55,792 nucleotides of DNA from a virus, in the IMG/VR virus record IMGVR_UViG_3300048592_000081, positions 1 through 55,792 of that record; one strand, given 5' to 3'. The position numbers and the translations under genes were made by a program. Positions 42,242-49,210 of the stretch are shown piece by piece. Within the stretch, counting starts at the first letter, position 1; each line of letters begins with the position of its first letter. Below the pieces are notes generated by a model that was not told where the DNA came from, made no database searches, and saw only the letters and a program-made list of their open reading frames with translations.

Positions 42242-42564
42242 GCTGCACCCCCCATGCCATAGGACAAACGCCGACCTAGCTTGAATTGCACCCCTTCCGC
42301 TGCGCCCGGTATGTCATTCCATCGCATGAACAACATTACCGCATCCGCGGGCCATACCGGCGCATCCTGGGGCGCATGAGGCAAGCGCCTAGGCTTGATT
42401 GGCTGACATGCGCGCATGTAGTCGATAGAGCATTCAGAATGCCCTTCTTCCGGGTCGAAACATTCAATCCACCACTGGTGCGGAGAATGCGAACGATTGA
42501 CAAAGAACAAAACCAATCGGCCGGTTTCCCGATCTCGGCGGATAACAACGGTTTCGGTTTTCAT
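42238..42564 (-). CDS. Small hypothetical protein
   Basis: 108 aa from ATG 42564 (MKTETVVIRRDRETGRLVLFF), preceded by GGGGAATGACGTC, a leader shared with the gene at 43991. Aromatic residues are frequent (HQWWIECFDPEEGH, VMLFMRWNDIP). No motif of known function. Its stop overlaps the next start. Confidence 0.6.
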   Translation of the reverse strand: MKTETVVIRRDRETGRLVLFFVNRSHSPHQWWIECFDPEEGHSECSIDYMRACQPIKPRRLPHAPQDAPVWPADAVMLFMRWNDIPGAAEGVQFKLGRRLSYGMGGAA

Positions 42565-42568
42565 GACG

Positions 42569-42976
42569 TCATTCCCCGATATAGAAATAAACCCGCCCAT
42601 CCGATCCGCGGAACAAACGCGAGGAACACACCCCTTGCATTGCTAGCTTTTCGTATTCCTCCCATTCCTCATCCGTGCTATCCGTGCCAATCCCACATTC
42701 CCGAATGTCTCCACTTATCCATTGAATCAGCAGCGCTGACAGTTCATTGTCAGACCATGCGCGGATCTCTTCATCGCTCCATCCGCCCGAGGATCGAACG
42801 AAAGCCCGGAAAGCTTCGCATTTCTCTTCCGTGTCGAGAATCGGATAGTCCGGCGCATCCTCGCACGCATGGCCCCAGGTAACGCGGCCAGCGTCGCGCC
42901 CGATCTCGGCCACGCTGGCCGAATAGTCGCGCGGCGCAGCATTGCGGAAAAAATCAGTGATGTCGAGTTCCATCAT
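42569..42976 (-). CDS. Conserved hypothetical protein (acidic)
   Basis: 135 aa with two adjacent ATGs at 42976 and 42973. It contains LDITDFFRNAAPRDYSASVAEIGRDAGRVTWGHACEDAPDY, GGWSDEEIRAW and a C-terminal LFRGSDGRVYFYIGE. I recall close relatives in plasmids and phages of proteobacteria, with no assigned role. Strongly acidic overall, which would fit a DNA-mimic or inhibitor, but that is speculation. Confidence 0.65.
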   Translation of the reverse strand: MMELDITDFFRNAAPRDYSASVAEIGRDAGRVTWGHACEDAPDYPILDTEEKCEAFRAFVRSSGGWSDEEIRAWSDNELSALLIQWISGDIRECGIGTDSTDEEWEEYEKLAMQGVCSSRLFRGSDGRVYFYIGE

Positions 42977-43219
42977 TCATTCCCCTTTGCAATGCGACAC
43001 TTCGCAATAAATCGGCGCCCCTTGGGAGAAATCAACCCGCGTGAACCCGTCCGTATAAAGTGGATCGGCACTCGCGTAAAGGTGCAATTCTTCGGGCGCA
43101 TCCTCATTGCCGATGATGACAAACGATTGAAAAGGTGGGAGACCCGGAACCCCTTTTAATGCGGTTTCTTTCAACCATTGGACATCGGTCGGATCATTCA
43201 AGAATTGTTGATGCATCAT
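42977..43219 (-). CDS. Small hypothetical protein
   Basis: 80 aa, with ATGs at 43219 and 43216. The sequence includes VQWLKETALKGVPGLPPFQSFVIIGNED and FTRVDFSQGAPIYCEVSHCKGE. It abuts both neighbours with no gap, indicating one transcript. No recognised domain. Confidence 0.55.
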   Translation of the reverse strand: MMHQQFLNDPTDVQWLKETALKGVPGLPPFQSFVIIGNEDAPEELHLYASADPLYTDGFTRVDFSQGAPIYCEVSHCKGE

Positions 43220-43467
43220 TCAACCCCTACTGTTGCGGCTTGTTTCTTTGTCACGTCCTTAAATGATTTCGGCCACTGCCCATCACTGGCGCGCCCATAG
43301 GCGACAGTGAAAAAGTGACCATCGGCCACACCTTCGATAATGTTGCATTTCCGTGCGCGCGGGTTCTTCTCAAAGAACAACAAAGCCGCAGCGCTTGCAG
43401 TGTCGGCCACTGCCGAAGAATGAGATCCGGAATAAGCCTGGAATGATTTAACTTGATTGGTCATCAT
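43216..43467 (-). CDS. Small hypothetical protein
   Basis: 83 aa, overlapping both neighbours by four bases (ATGA). The sequence (YSGSHSSAVADTASAAALLFFEKNPRARKCNIIEGVADGHFFTVAYG) suggests a small alpha/beta domain. No known motif. Confidence 0.55.
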   Translation of the reverse strand: MMTNQVKSFQAYSGSHSSAVADTASAAALLFFEKNPRARKCNIIEGVADGHFFTVAYGRASDGQWPKSFKDVTKKQAATVGVE

Positions 43468-43991
43468 TCCACCCCCTCGGTTTCGTTCTCCGCGTCACAT
43501 TGCGCCCGGTATTCCCGCTCGCACTCCGCAACAATGCGCGCCGATTCATCCGCGGCATATGCGGCATCAATCGCATTGTCGTGAATCGGGGCATAGTCGA
43601 CAGCCGATGCCATACCCTGCCCCATGGTCCACCCGGACAGAAACCCTCGGTCATGCGGCAATCGAAGGACAATGCCGCGAATGACGTCCGAACAATCATC
43701 GTCGACATACCATCCTTCATGATGGATTCGCGCGCCTTCGATTTCGTCACAGTAATCGAATCGAAGACCATAGGCGCGCGTACCATCAAGATAGAACCCG
43801 CGGCCGTCCGTATTGTTCGGGGTCGGCGCATGGTAATAATCACCAATCATGCCGCGCCGCGCGCGATTCGCAAAGCGCTGTGCCAGTGTTTCGGTCGGCA
43901 GTGTTCCGACATACCTGGGGAATGAGAAACCCGCAAACGTGAATTGCGGCAATCCGCAATCCGCAAGGGATGGAGTGCGTTTAATCAACAT
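43464..43991 (-). CDS. Hypothetical protein
   Basis: 175 aa from ATG 43991 (MLIKRTPSLADCGLPQF), whose leader is AGGGGGAATGACGTC; longer readings back to 44126 overlap the upstream gene. The middle is rich in Tyr, Asp and Gly (GMIGDYYHAPTPNN, RGFYLDGTRAYGLRFDYCDEIEG). The C-terminal part is helical and acidic (DESARIVAECEREYRAQCDAENETEG). No function can be assigned. Confidence 0.6.
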   Translation of the reverse strand: MLIKRTPSLADCGLPQFTFAGFSFPRYVGTLPTETLAQRFANRARRGMIGDYYHAPTPNNTDGRGFYLDGTRAYGLRFDYCDEIEGARIHHEGWYVDDDCSDVIRGIVLRLPHDRGFLSGWTMGQGMASAVDYAPIHDNAIDAAYAADESARIVAECEREYRAQCDAENETEGVE

Positions 43992-43995
43992 GACG

Positions 43996-44406
43996 TCATT
44001 CCCCCTTAGCGTTGACGCACGGGTAAGACTCCCCTTCACCCGGCCGAGTATCGTCGTGCCAGTCAATGAAGAAACACAAAGCCGCACCCCGCACGTCCCA
44101 TCGTCCACATTGCCCATTGGAGGCAATGCGGCCGGAATAGCCGAGATGCCGCGCAGCTACGCGCGCCGCGCCGCGCATAGTCGATGCCATGACAGAAAAT
44201 CGACGGACAAAACAATAGTTCGCTTCTCCGCCGAAAGTGTCGGTGAATTCGACATTCCACCGGACTACGGAATTGCGCCGGATATAGCGCTGCAGTCTGC
44301 CCATTGCCGACGCGAGACCCGGAGTTGGATTTTGTGCAAACGCACGTCGAGCTTGTTCAAGATGTTGCCGAGCTTGGTCGACCCGTGCGGCTTGGTTTTC
44401 GTTCAT
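43996..44406 (-). CDS. Hypothetical protein
   Basis: 136 aa from ATG 44406 (MNENQAARVDQARQHLEQARR) with AAGGGG upstream; a GTG at 44421 is also in frame. An N-terminal helix is followed by VVRWNVEFTDTFGGEANYCFVRRFSVMASTMRGAARVAARHLGYSG and GAALCFFIDWHDD. Similarity in style to the 187-aa gene upstream (an FTD/FSV-type strand-helix unit) suggests a shared fold, but I cannot prove it. Confidence 0.6.
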   Translation of the reverse strand: MNENQAARVDQARQHLEQARRAFAQNPTPGLASAMGRLQRYIRRNSVVRWNVEFTDTFGGEANYCFVRRFSVMASTMRGAARVAARHLGYSGRIASNGQCGRWDVRGAALCFFIDWHDDTRPGEGESYPCVNAKGE

Positions 44407-44417
44407 GGTTGGCCCCT

Positions 44418-44981
44418 TCACTTTCTAGAAATGTAGATCCCGCCGACATACAAGTCACGTTTGTGGCCATATGGGGAATCCACGTAACGAATGGCGGGAT
44501 TTTCAATGCCGATCCGGCGCACGGTATCGGCACAAACGTGCTCCCAATGCGATCCGTAGCCGTATTGAAAGGGAACGATGATTGAGTGCCATCCGTCATT
44601 CTGCGGAATCTCAATTCGCGCAGTGAAGTATGAATTACCATTGACGGAATCGAACCATCGGCGCACGATGCAATGGATAGCCGATCCATCGTAACCGTCG
44701 CGGATCGTTTCGAGGCAATGCTCGATTGTCTGATCTTGCACGATGCGCGCGGCTTCGCTGATTTCGGCCGGACGGAATTTCGATCCGTAACGCTGGCGCA
44801 TGTTGCGCGCCGCATCGTTGCAAATGTCACGGAATGTCATGCCGCGATGAGATGCCCCCTGCAACATCGCATAGCCGATATGGCACCGATCCCGATAGAT
44901 CGCGCCATCATTCATTACGGTTAAAACAAGATCGTTTGCGCCTGCAGTGGTGGCGCCGGTTTCAAACGTCGGAGTTTTCAT
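44418..44981 (-). CDS. Hypothetical protein
   Basis: 187 aa from ATG 44981 (MKTPTFETGATTAGANDLVL), preceded by AGGGCAACCT. Contains GMTFRDICNDAARNMRQRYGSKFRPAEISEAARIVQDQ and NSYFTARIEIPQNDGWHSIIVPFQYGYGSHW, an alpha/beta arrangement. No known motif. It heads the larger genes of the cluster. Confidence 0.6.
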   Translation of the reverse strand: MKTPTFETGATTAGANDLVLTVMNDGAIYRDRCHIGYAMLQGASHRGMTFRDICNDAARNMRQRYGSKFRPAEISEAARIVQDQTIEHCLETIRDGYDGSAIHCIVRRWFDSVNGNSYFTARIEIPQNDGWHSIIVPFQYGYGSHWEHVCADTVRRIGIENPAIRYVDSPYGHKRDLYVGGIYISRK

Positions 44982-45001
44982 AGGTTGCCCTAGTGAGAAT
45001 G

Positions 45002-45091
45002 TCAGACAAGCCCCAGTGCGCGCAGAGTGCGCAACATCGGGAAAGAAAGCCCCGCCCCTGCAGCGGCGCATGCCAGAAGAACGAGGATCAT
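45002..45091 (-). CDS. Micro-membrane protein, first gene of cluster
   Basis: 29 aa: ATG 45091 with AAGGGGC eight bases upstream, in the same leader context (GGGGCAACCTATG) as the next gene. The N-terminal half is hydrophobic (MILVLLACAAAGAGLSF), and the rest is basic with leucines. A single-pass peptide; the good ribosome binding site is the main support. Confidence 0.45.
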   Translation of the reverse strand: MILVLLACAAAGAGLSFPMLRTLRALGLV

Positions 45092-45140
45092 AGGTTGCCC
45101 CTTGTTTGCGCCGTCGACACTGTGTCAGCGGCATGAATGC

Positions 45141-45169
45141 ATCATCGGCACCATGGGGGCCATTGTCAA
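45141..45169 (-). promoter_or_regulatory. Promoter for the 45-42 kb minus-strand cluster
   Basis: On the minus strand TTGACA (45169-45164) is a perfect -35, 17 bases from GATGAT (45146-45141). The first cluster gene starts 50 bases downstream. Confidence 0.6.
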
Positions 45170-45216
45170 GCGTCATTCGTCGCATTGTTACAATTTTGTC
45201 GTGCGTGGCATTGTGA

Positions 45217-45277
45217 CTCGGCGCCATCCCGCTAGCCCCCTGCAGCGCTCGGCGCCATCCCGCTAGCCCCCTGCAGC
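45217..45277. repeat. Two tandem copies of a 30-base unit, period 31
   Basis: The 30 bases beginning CTCGGCGCCATCCCGCTAGC occur at 45217-45246 and identically at 45248-45277. Each unit contains the palindromes GGCGCC, GCTAGC and CTGCAG. Confidence 0.9.
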
Positions 45278-45438
45278 ATGGCCCGGCCGGCGCCGGGTCG
45301 ACCCCCTGCGGGAAATACCCCCACCCCTATGCTCACCGTGCGCACGCCCGCGCACACGTAAGGGGCGCGAGGCCCAGGTGCAAGCTCGGCCGATCGCCTG
45401 CAGGCCCGCCACCTGGGCAGAAAGCACGAGCACCATTC

Positions 45439-45619
45439 CTTACTTTGGAGACCCAGCCCGTTCCTAGTTTTCTGGCTATCACCAGAACCAAATAACGGGA
45501 ACGACTCGGGCCAGCGGCTCACCCAGGTCTTGCACCACTGGCCGAGAGTCACGATGCAGGTTCTCGACCCTGGCGTTAAAGACAATGCTTTTTCTTACTT
45601 TGCAGGGTCAGCCCGTTCC
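45439..45619. repeat. 26-base imperfect direct repeat upstream of the rightward promoter
   Basis: 45439-45464 and 45594-45619 share 22 of 26 positions (both CTTACTTTG, both CAGCCCGTTCC), 155 bases apart; T-rich bases follow both. They may be regulator sites for the rightward early operon. Confidence 0.7.
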
Positions 45620-45663
45620 AAATTTTCGGGCAAAAGTCACAATGAAAATTCTCGCCTGACCCG

Positions 45664-45691
45664 TTGACAAGGCTTTCCGTTGTGCTACAGT
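45664..45691 (+). promoter_or_regulatory. Strong sigma70-type promoter for the rightward gene cluster
   Basis: TTGACA (45664-45669), 16-base spacer with TGTG just before the -10, and TACAGT (45686-45691). The first ATG (45731) follows about 33 bases after the expected start site. Confidence 0.7.
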
Positions 45692-45730
45692 CCCGACCTA
45701 TGCACTGCACACATCAACCAAGGACGATCA

Positions 45731-46117
45731 ATGTCTGACCAGGACCAAGGGTTCGATCCCTCGCCCCACCTTCTCGCCAAGTTCGAGTTCATCATTCAAC
45801 GGCTCATCGCCACCAACAAGATCGACGACATCATGTCCACCACGCAACGCAAGTCCGGCAGCTTCGCTTCTCAGGTTCTCGACCTCGCGCCCGGCGAGTG
45901 CGCTTCCAAGGCCCGCATCTGTGACCCGACCATCGAGGTCAGCCGGCTCAAGGACGAACTGCCTGAACTGCGTCAGCAACTCCGCAACTCCGTCGCACCG
46001 GCCGTCCGCAACGCGGCCGAGAAGACTGGCGCGTCCTACGGTGTCGAGGTGGGAGAGACCATCACGCCGAGCGGCAACCTGTACCTCGTCGCCATCGTGA
46101 CCCGCAAGGCCGAGTGA
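45731..46117 (+). CDS. Hypothetical early protein
   Basis: 128 aa from ATG 45731 with AAGGA eight bases upstream. Sequence: LLAKFEFIIQRLIATNKIDDIM, QVLDLAPGECASKARIC, a basic/acidic helix EVSRLKDELPELRQQLRNSVAPAVRNAAEKTG and a final strand YLVAIVTRKAE. Probably a small helical protein with a C-terminal beta hairpin. First gene of the rightward early operon; small early proteins often redirect host functions, but nothing specific is visible. Confidence 0.7.
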   Translation: MSDQDQGFDPSPHLLAKFEFIIQRLIATNKIDDIMSTTQRKSGSFASQVLDLAPGECASKARICDPTIEVSRLKDELPELRQQLRNSVAPAVRNAAEKTGASYGVEVGETITPSGNLYLVAIVTRKAE

Positions 46118-46262
46118 TTCTCACAAAGCGCTTGCAGTCAAACGAATGACGCAGTACATTCCACTCATGAGCAGCACCCGATCAGTCATCCCGCTACAGG
46201 GAAATGACGACGGGCATGAGCCTTGTCTGACGGCTCACCACCCTCTGCGGGAACACACCACC

Positions 46263-46544
46263 ATGAACACTCCGACGTTCAAGCACACACCTGGACCTTG
46301 GCACACGAGTCCGAACATCAAGTCTCATAGTGTTTGCGATCAGTACGGTACGACCGTGGCTGTCGTCGGCAACGCCTTCGGTGTCTCGCATGAACGCCGC
46401 CTTGCTGACGCACGGTTGATCGCCGCTGCGCCTGACCTCTTGGCGTCGCTTAAGGCGCTGGTTGTGATCGCGGGTACTAACGGCGTCGATCCTTGGGCCA
46501 TGCGGCACGCCCAATCTGCCATCGCCAAAGCGGAAGGTCTGTGA
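46263..46544 (+). CDS. HTPGPW-motif small phage protein
   Basis: 93 aa from ATG 46263. HTPGPWHTSPN at the N-terminus and RLADARLIAAAPDLLASLKALV in the second half are typical of a very common family of small phage proteins of unknown function. Its stop overlaps the next ATG (TGATG). Confidence 0.75.
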   Translation: MNTPTFKHTPGPWHTSPNIKSHSVCDQYGTTVAVVGNAFGVSHERRLADARLIAAAPDLLASLKALVVIAGTNGVDPWAMRHAQSAIAKAEGL

Positions 46545-46840
46545 TGACCGTTTACAACATCGAAAAGGTCAAGCCGCCACCCAAGAAGCGCGGCATCAAG
46601 CCCGGAACAATTCTCGGCCCGAGGGTAGGTTCACGCCCTTGGCACTTGCTCAATCTGTCTGTCGGCCAGTCCTTCTACGTTGAGGTGGAAAAGGACATGG
46701 CATCTACCATGGGCCATCTGTCGAACAACATCTTTCACAACGACCTGCAGGGCAAGATCGAGTTGCAGGCATTGCTCGCCATTCATCCAAAGACACGCGA
46801 GGTCATCGAACTCGTTCGCGCTCTGAGGGTGAAGGAATGA
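46544..46840 (+). CDS. Small hypothetical protein
   Basis: 98 aa, ATG 46544 overlapping the upstream stop. A basic, Pro-rich N-terminus (NIEKVKPPPKKRGIKPGTILGPRVGSRP) is followed by WHLLNLSVGQSFYVEVEKDMASTMGHLSNNIF. The basic part could bind nucleic acid. No known domain. Confidence 0.6.
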   Translation: MTVYNIEKVKPPPKKRGIKPGTILGPRVGSRPWHLLNLSVGQSFYVEVEKDMASTMGHLSNNIFHNDLQGKIELQALLAIHPKTREVIELVRALRVKE

Positions 46841-46941
46841 ACCCGCTGGCCCACGATCCCGATTGGGACGATCCGAACGGGGCGGCGAGGCAATTCCTCT
46901 CGCTAAACCGAGAAAGAACAAGATGCCTACACCATCGCTGA
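46837..46941 (+). CDS. Possible 34-aa peptide overlapping two genes
   Basis: ATG 46837 overlaps the upstream stop (ATGA). The peptide starts MNPLAHDPDWDDPNGAARQF and ends inside the next gene. Coupling fits the pattern of this operon, but the next gene has its own ATG and the peptide has no recognisable feature, so it may be only a leader. Confidence 0.35.
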   Translation: MNPLAHDPDWDDPNGAARQFLSLNRERTRCLHHR

Positions 46942-47192
46942 ACATCTCATTGCAGCAAGCCCTGAAGACCGCAGGGGATGCAGGCGACATCAAGTCCTTG
47001 CGAGCCCTCGCCATCCAGGAGAGCCAGCGTGCGCAGGAATACCTCGATCTGCTCGCCGCAGTGGTCATGTCCTGCCGAGGTGCTGTGTACGTGCCGAAAA
47101 ACTACAAGGACGTCTATCCTGTTCGCCGGCTTGCAATGAGCGCCATTGGCGACACGATCAAGATCGAGGACGCTACGAGGATCGGCAAGTGA
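46923..47192 (+). CDS. Small hypothetical protein
   Basis: 89 aa from ATG 46923. Mostly helical: NISLQQALKTAGDAGDIKSLRALAIQESQRAQEYLDLLAAVVMSC, ending with YPVRRLAMSAIGDTIKIEDATRIGK. Function unknown. Its stop overlaps a GTG that may start a 37-aa peptide. Confidence 0.6.
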   Translation: MPTPSLNISLQQALKTAGDAGDIKSLRALAIQESQRAQEYLDLLAAVVMSCRGAVYVPKNYKDVYPVRRLAMSAIGDTIKIEDATRIGK

Positions 47193-47302
47193 CGCGGCCC
47201 ATCGCGCCACCCAACAGGCCGTTCCCCACGTACAAGGGACAGCCGCTCCCCCGCCGCCGTGTCAAGCGTGCACTGCTGCCAACCGAACCTGCGAGATGGT
47301 GA
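47189..47302 (+). CDS. Possible 37-aa basic peptide
   Basis: GTG 47189 overlaps the upstream TGA (GTGA), the type of junction used repeatedly further right. The peptide is Pro/Arg-rich (TRPIAPPNRPFPTYKGQPLP then RRRVKRALL) and ends six bases before the next ATG. Support is positional only. Confidence 0.4.
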   Translation: MTRPIAPPNRPFPTYKGQPLPRRRVKRALLPTEPARW

Positions 47303-47308
47303 CGTGAC

Positions 47309-47863
47309 ATGCTTGAAACCGTAGCCATTGCCGCTGTCTGCTCGTGGGCCAACCCAGGCGCCGCCCCTTACCGGCGAGGCCCGACGACCAACACCGTCGC
47401 TGCAGCCGTGGCTCGCTACGGCTTCCCGCTCGACGTGCAAGTCGAACTTGTCCGCAAGGAACGGCGGATCGAACCGGATGCTGTCGTGACGATCACCAAG
47501 CAGGGCATGTACGCGCCCAACGGTACAGCCACCAACCTGCGTGACATGCACTGGCGCAATGGGCTGTGCCGCGGAACCGTGGACGTCAGCAAGTGGACAG
47601 AAGGCCATAGCGAGACGGCCCTTGTCTACTGCGTGCGCGAGCACTGCATCGCCGTGCCGATCGTATGCGGCAACGTGAGCCGGATCGACTTCAAGCCTCA
47701 TCCTCCGAAAGAGCCTCTGTTCCGCGCGTGGGAGAACCCCAAGCACGAGCCGCCGCCGTGGCTCAAGAAGGTGCCGCCGCACCGCGGGACGATCCCCGAG
47801 CCCTCAACGTTGCTGCTCGTGAGTGCGGCTGGGGTGATGGCGAGAATCAGAAGGAGGAAGTGA
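47309..47863 (+). CDS. MHFG-like protein with PEP-CTERM sorting signal
   Basis: 184 aa, ATG 47309. The body contains CSWANPGAAPYRRGP, AAVARYGFPLDVQVELVRK, a DMHWRNGLCRGTVDVSKW segment and VPIVCGNVSRID. This arrangement matches what I recall as the MHFG family, with MHW here in place of MHFG. The C-terminus is a complete PEP-CTERM signal: IPEPST, a hydrophobic LLLVSAAGVMA and basic RIRRRK. In bacteria this tripartite signal directs processing by exosortase. A clear N-terminal signal peptide is not obvious. Placement of such a protein in an early phage operon is odd. The function is unknown. Confidence 0.75.
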   Translation: MLETVAIAAVCSWANPGAAPYRRGPTTNTVAAAVARYGFPLDVQVELVRKERRIEPDAVVTITKQGMYAPNGTATNLRDMHWRNGLCRGTVDVSKWTEGHSETALVYCVREHCIAVPIVCGNVSRIDFKPHPPKEPLFRAWENPKHEPPPWLKKVPPHRGTIPEPSTLLLVSAAGVMARIRRRK

Positions 47864-48348
47864 TGCACAAGATAGGCGTTACTTTTGAAATGCTCAAGTC
47901 ATTGGGCGAGGTCTCCATTCGTCTCGGCACCAGCGACAAGTTCGTCGATGTTGCACTGCAATGGGCTGAGGGAGCGAATCAAGAGATCGCCAAGTTGCGG
48001 GCCGATAAGGAAGCCGCAATAGCCAATGCTGACCGTTATCATTTTCCTGCACTACTCCCTCGGTTGGCACTTCGTCAGCATCTACTTCTGATGACAGCAA
48101 AACTAATCCCCGGGTATGTCGTCACCTGGAAGCAACCCTTGCGAACGCAGACGATCTTCAGCGCAGTCGTGCGGCCATTGGTCGAGCCCGACAAGTACGG
48201 TCCCGAGGTCGCTCGGGTGCGCGGCTTCGTGTCGCAGCAGCAAGAGGTCATCGATCGGGCTCACCGCATTGCCGATGAACTGCAGGCCGGCAACTACCGT
48301 GGCCCACGGACGATCAATCTGACCAAGGCGCCGAGGGGGAAGGTGTGA
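47863..48348 (+). CDS. Hypothetical protein
   Basis: 161 aa, ATG 47863 inside the upstream stop (TGATG) with AGGAGG seven bases upstream, one of the strongest ribosome binding sites of the region. Two helical parts (LGEVSIRLGTSDKFVDVALQWAEGANQEIAKLRADKE and PEVARVRGFVSQQQEVIDRAHRIADEL) surround a middle section. No known domain. Confidence 0.65.
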   Translation: MHKIGVTFEMLKSLGEVSIRLGTSDKFVDVALQWAEGANQEIAKLRADKEAAIANADRYHFPALLPRLALRQHLLLMTAKLIPGYVVTWKQPLRTQTIFSAVVRPLVEPDKYGPEVARVRGFVSQQQEVIDRAHRIADELQAGNYRGPRTINLTKAPRGKV

Positions 48349-48713
48349 ACAAGAAGACTGCCGTCACCGCCGCCCGCGCCGCGCTCGATGCGAGGCAGGT
48401 TACCCCCATGTCTCAGCCGAACAGGAAAATCGCCTACACCGCCAGCGACACGCTGCGCAAACTCGGGTATCAATGGGATGAGGCTGCGGAAGCGTGGAGG
48501 CTCGCCGCTGCACCGCCAGTGCCGCAAACGCAGCGCCCGGTGCGGCTGACGGATGAGCGGATCGACGCGGCACACCGGACAGAGAAGCTAGCCATCATCG
48601 CGCTCATGCACCACGACATCAGTGTAGAGAACTTCACATGGGCTCTGCGGCTACTGGCCCGCGCCGTCGAGGCCGAAGTGCTGCGCCTGAACGGCATTGG
48701 AGGCGACGTATGA
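48345..48713 (+). CDS. Small hypothetical protein
   Basis: 122 aa starting at GTG 48345, which overlaps the upstream TGA (GTGA); GGGGGAAG precedes it. A basic N-terminus and YTASDTLRKLGYQWDEAAEAWRLAAAPPV are followed by RLTDERIDAAHRTEKLAIIALMHHDISVENFTWALRLLARAVEAEVL, resembling the common RLTDERI-type phage early domain. Function unknown. Confidence 0.65.
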   Translation: MNKKTAVTAARAALDARQVTPMSQPNRKIAYTASDTLRKLGYQWDEAAEAWRLAAAPPVPQTQRPVRLTDERIDAAHRTEKLAIIALMHHDISVENFTWALRLLARAVEAEVLRLNGIGGDV

Positions 48714-48970
48714 CGCTGACACCTTTCCGAGGCCGCTGCCATACCTGCGGTCACGATCACGATGCTGAAGGGCAGACGCTGCACGACATCCTGACCACCG
48801 TCGAACCCAGCGCGCGCATCGAAGCCGACCGCGCCGCGATGCAGATGGCGTTGGAAGCGCTGACGCTTGCAGGCGAAAAGATGCCACTTGACGAGCCGTG
48901 GACAGACCGCGATGCCATCATCAAGGCGCGTATTGCCGCCATAGCAGCACTCCGGGAGCGGCTGAAATGA
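48710..48970 (+). CDS. Small Cys/His-containing protein
   Basis: 86 aa, ATG 48710 overlapping the upstream stop. The N-terminal GRCHTCGHDHDAEG could bind a metal through CxxC and His residues. A helical part follows (ADRAAMQMALEALTLAG, then DRDAIIKARIAAIAALRERLK), a composition common in small phage proteins of unknown role. Confidence 0.6.
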   Translation: MTLTPFRGRCHTCGHDHDAEGQTLHDILTTVEPSARIEADRAAMQMALEALTLAGEKMPLDEPWTDRDAIIKARIAAIAALRERLK

Positions 48971-49200
48971 ACTCAAAGAATGTCCGCGGAATCACCTTGC
49001 ACTACGAGGATGACACGTCCGAGACCCATCTACTCGTCAAGCCGAGCCCCGCGTTCCATGACGAGTTCAACGAACTGCGGCCACTCGTTGCTGCCGCCAA
49101 GAAACGTAAGGCCGAGAAAATGAATGACGACCCTTGGACAATTCGGCTTATCGTTGCCGCCATTCTTCTCACGATCGCACTCGTCCTTGTGACGCTTTGA
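48967..49200 (+). CDS. Tail-anchored small membrane protein
   Basis: 77 aa, ATG 48967 overlapping the upstream stop (ATGA). The soluble N-terminal part (GITLHYEDDTSETHLLVKPSPAFHDEF) is followed by a lysine-rich stretch and a C-terminal transmembrane helix (IRLIVAAILLTIALVLVTL). The topology is probably N-in with a C-terminal anchor. Function unknown. Confidence 0.65.
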   Translation: MNSKNVRGITLHYEDDTSETHLLVKPSPAFHDEFNELRPLVAAAKKRKAEKMNDDPWTIRLIVAAILLTIALVLVTL

Positions 49201-49210
49201 GGGACAACCA

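Larger units (their letters stand above)
45092..45730. other. Divergent intergenic region with promoters and direct repeats
   Basis: About 640 bases with no supported gene. It holds the leftward promoter (45141-45169), a 31-base-period tandem repeat (45217-45277), a pair of 26-base imperfect repeats (45439-45464 and 45594-45619), a hairpin TTCTGG/CCAGAA (45470-45487) and the rightward promoter (45664-45691). GC-rich sequence from 45270 to 45420 shows nothing else. Confidence 0.6.
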
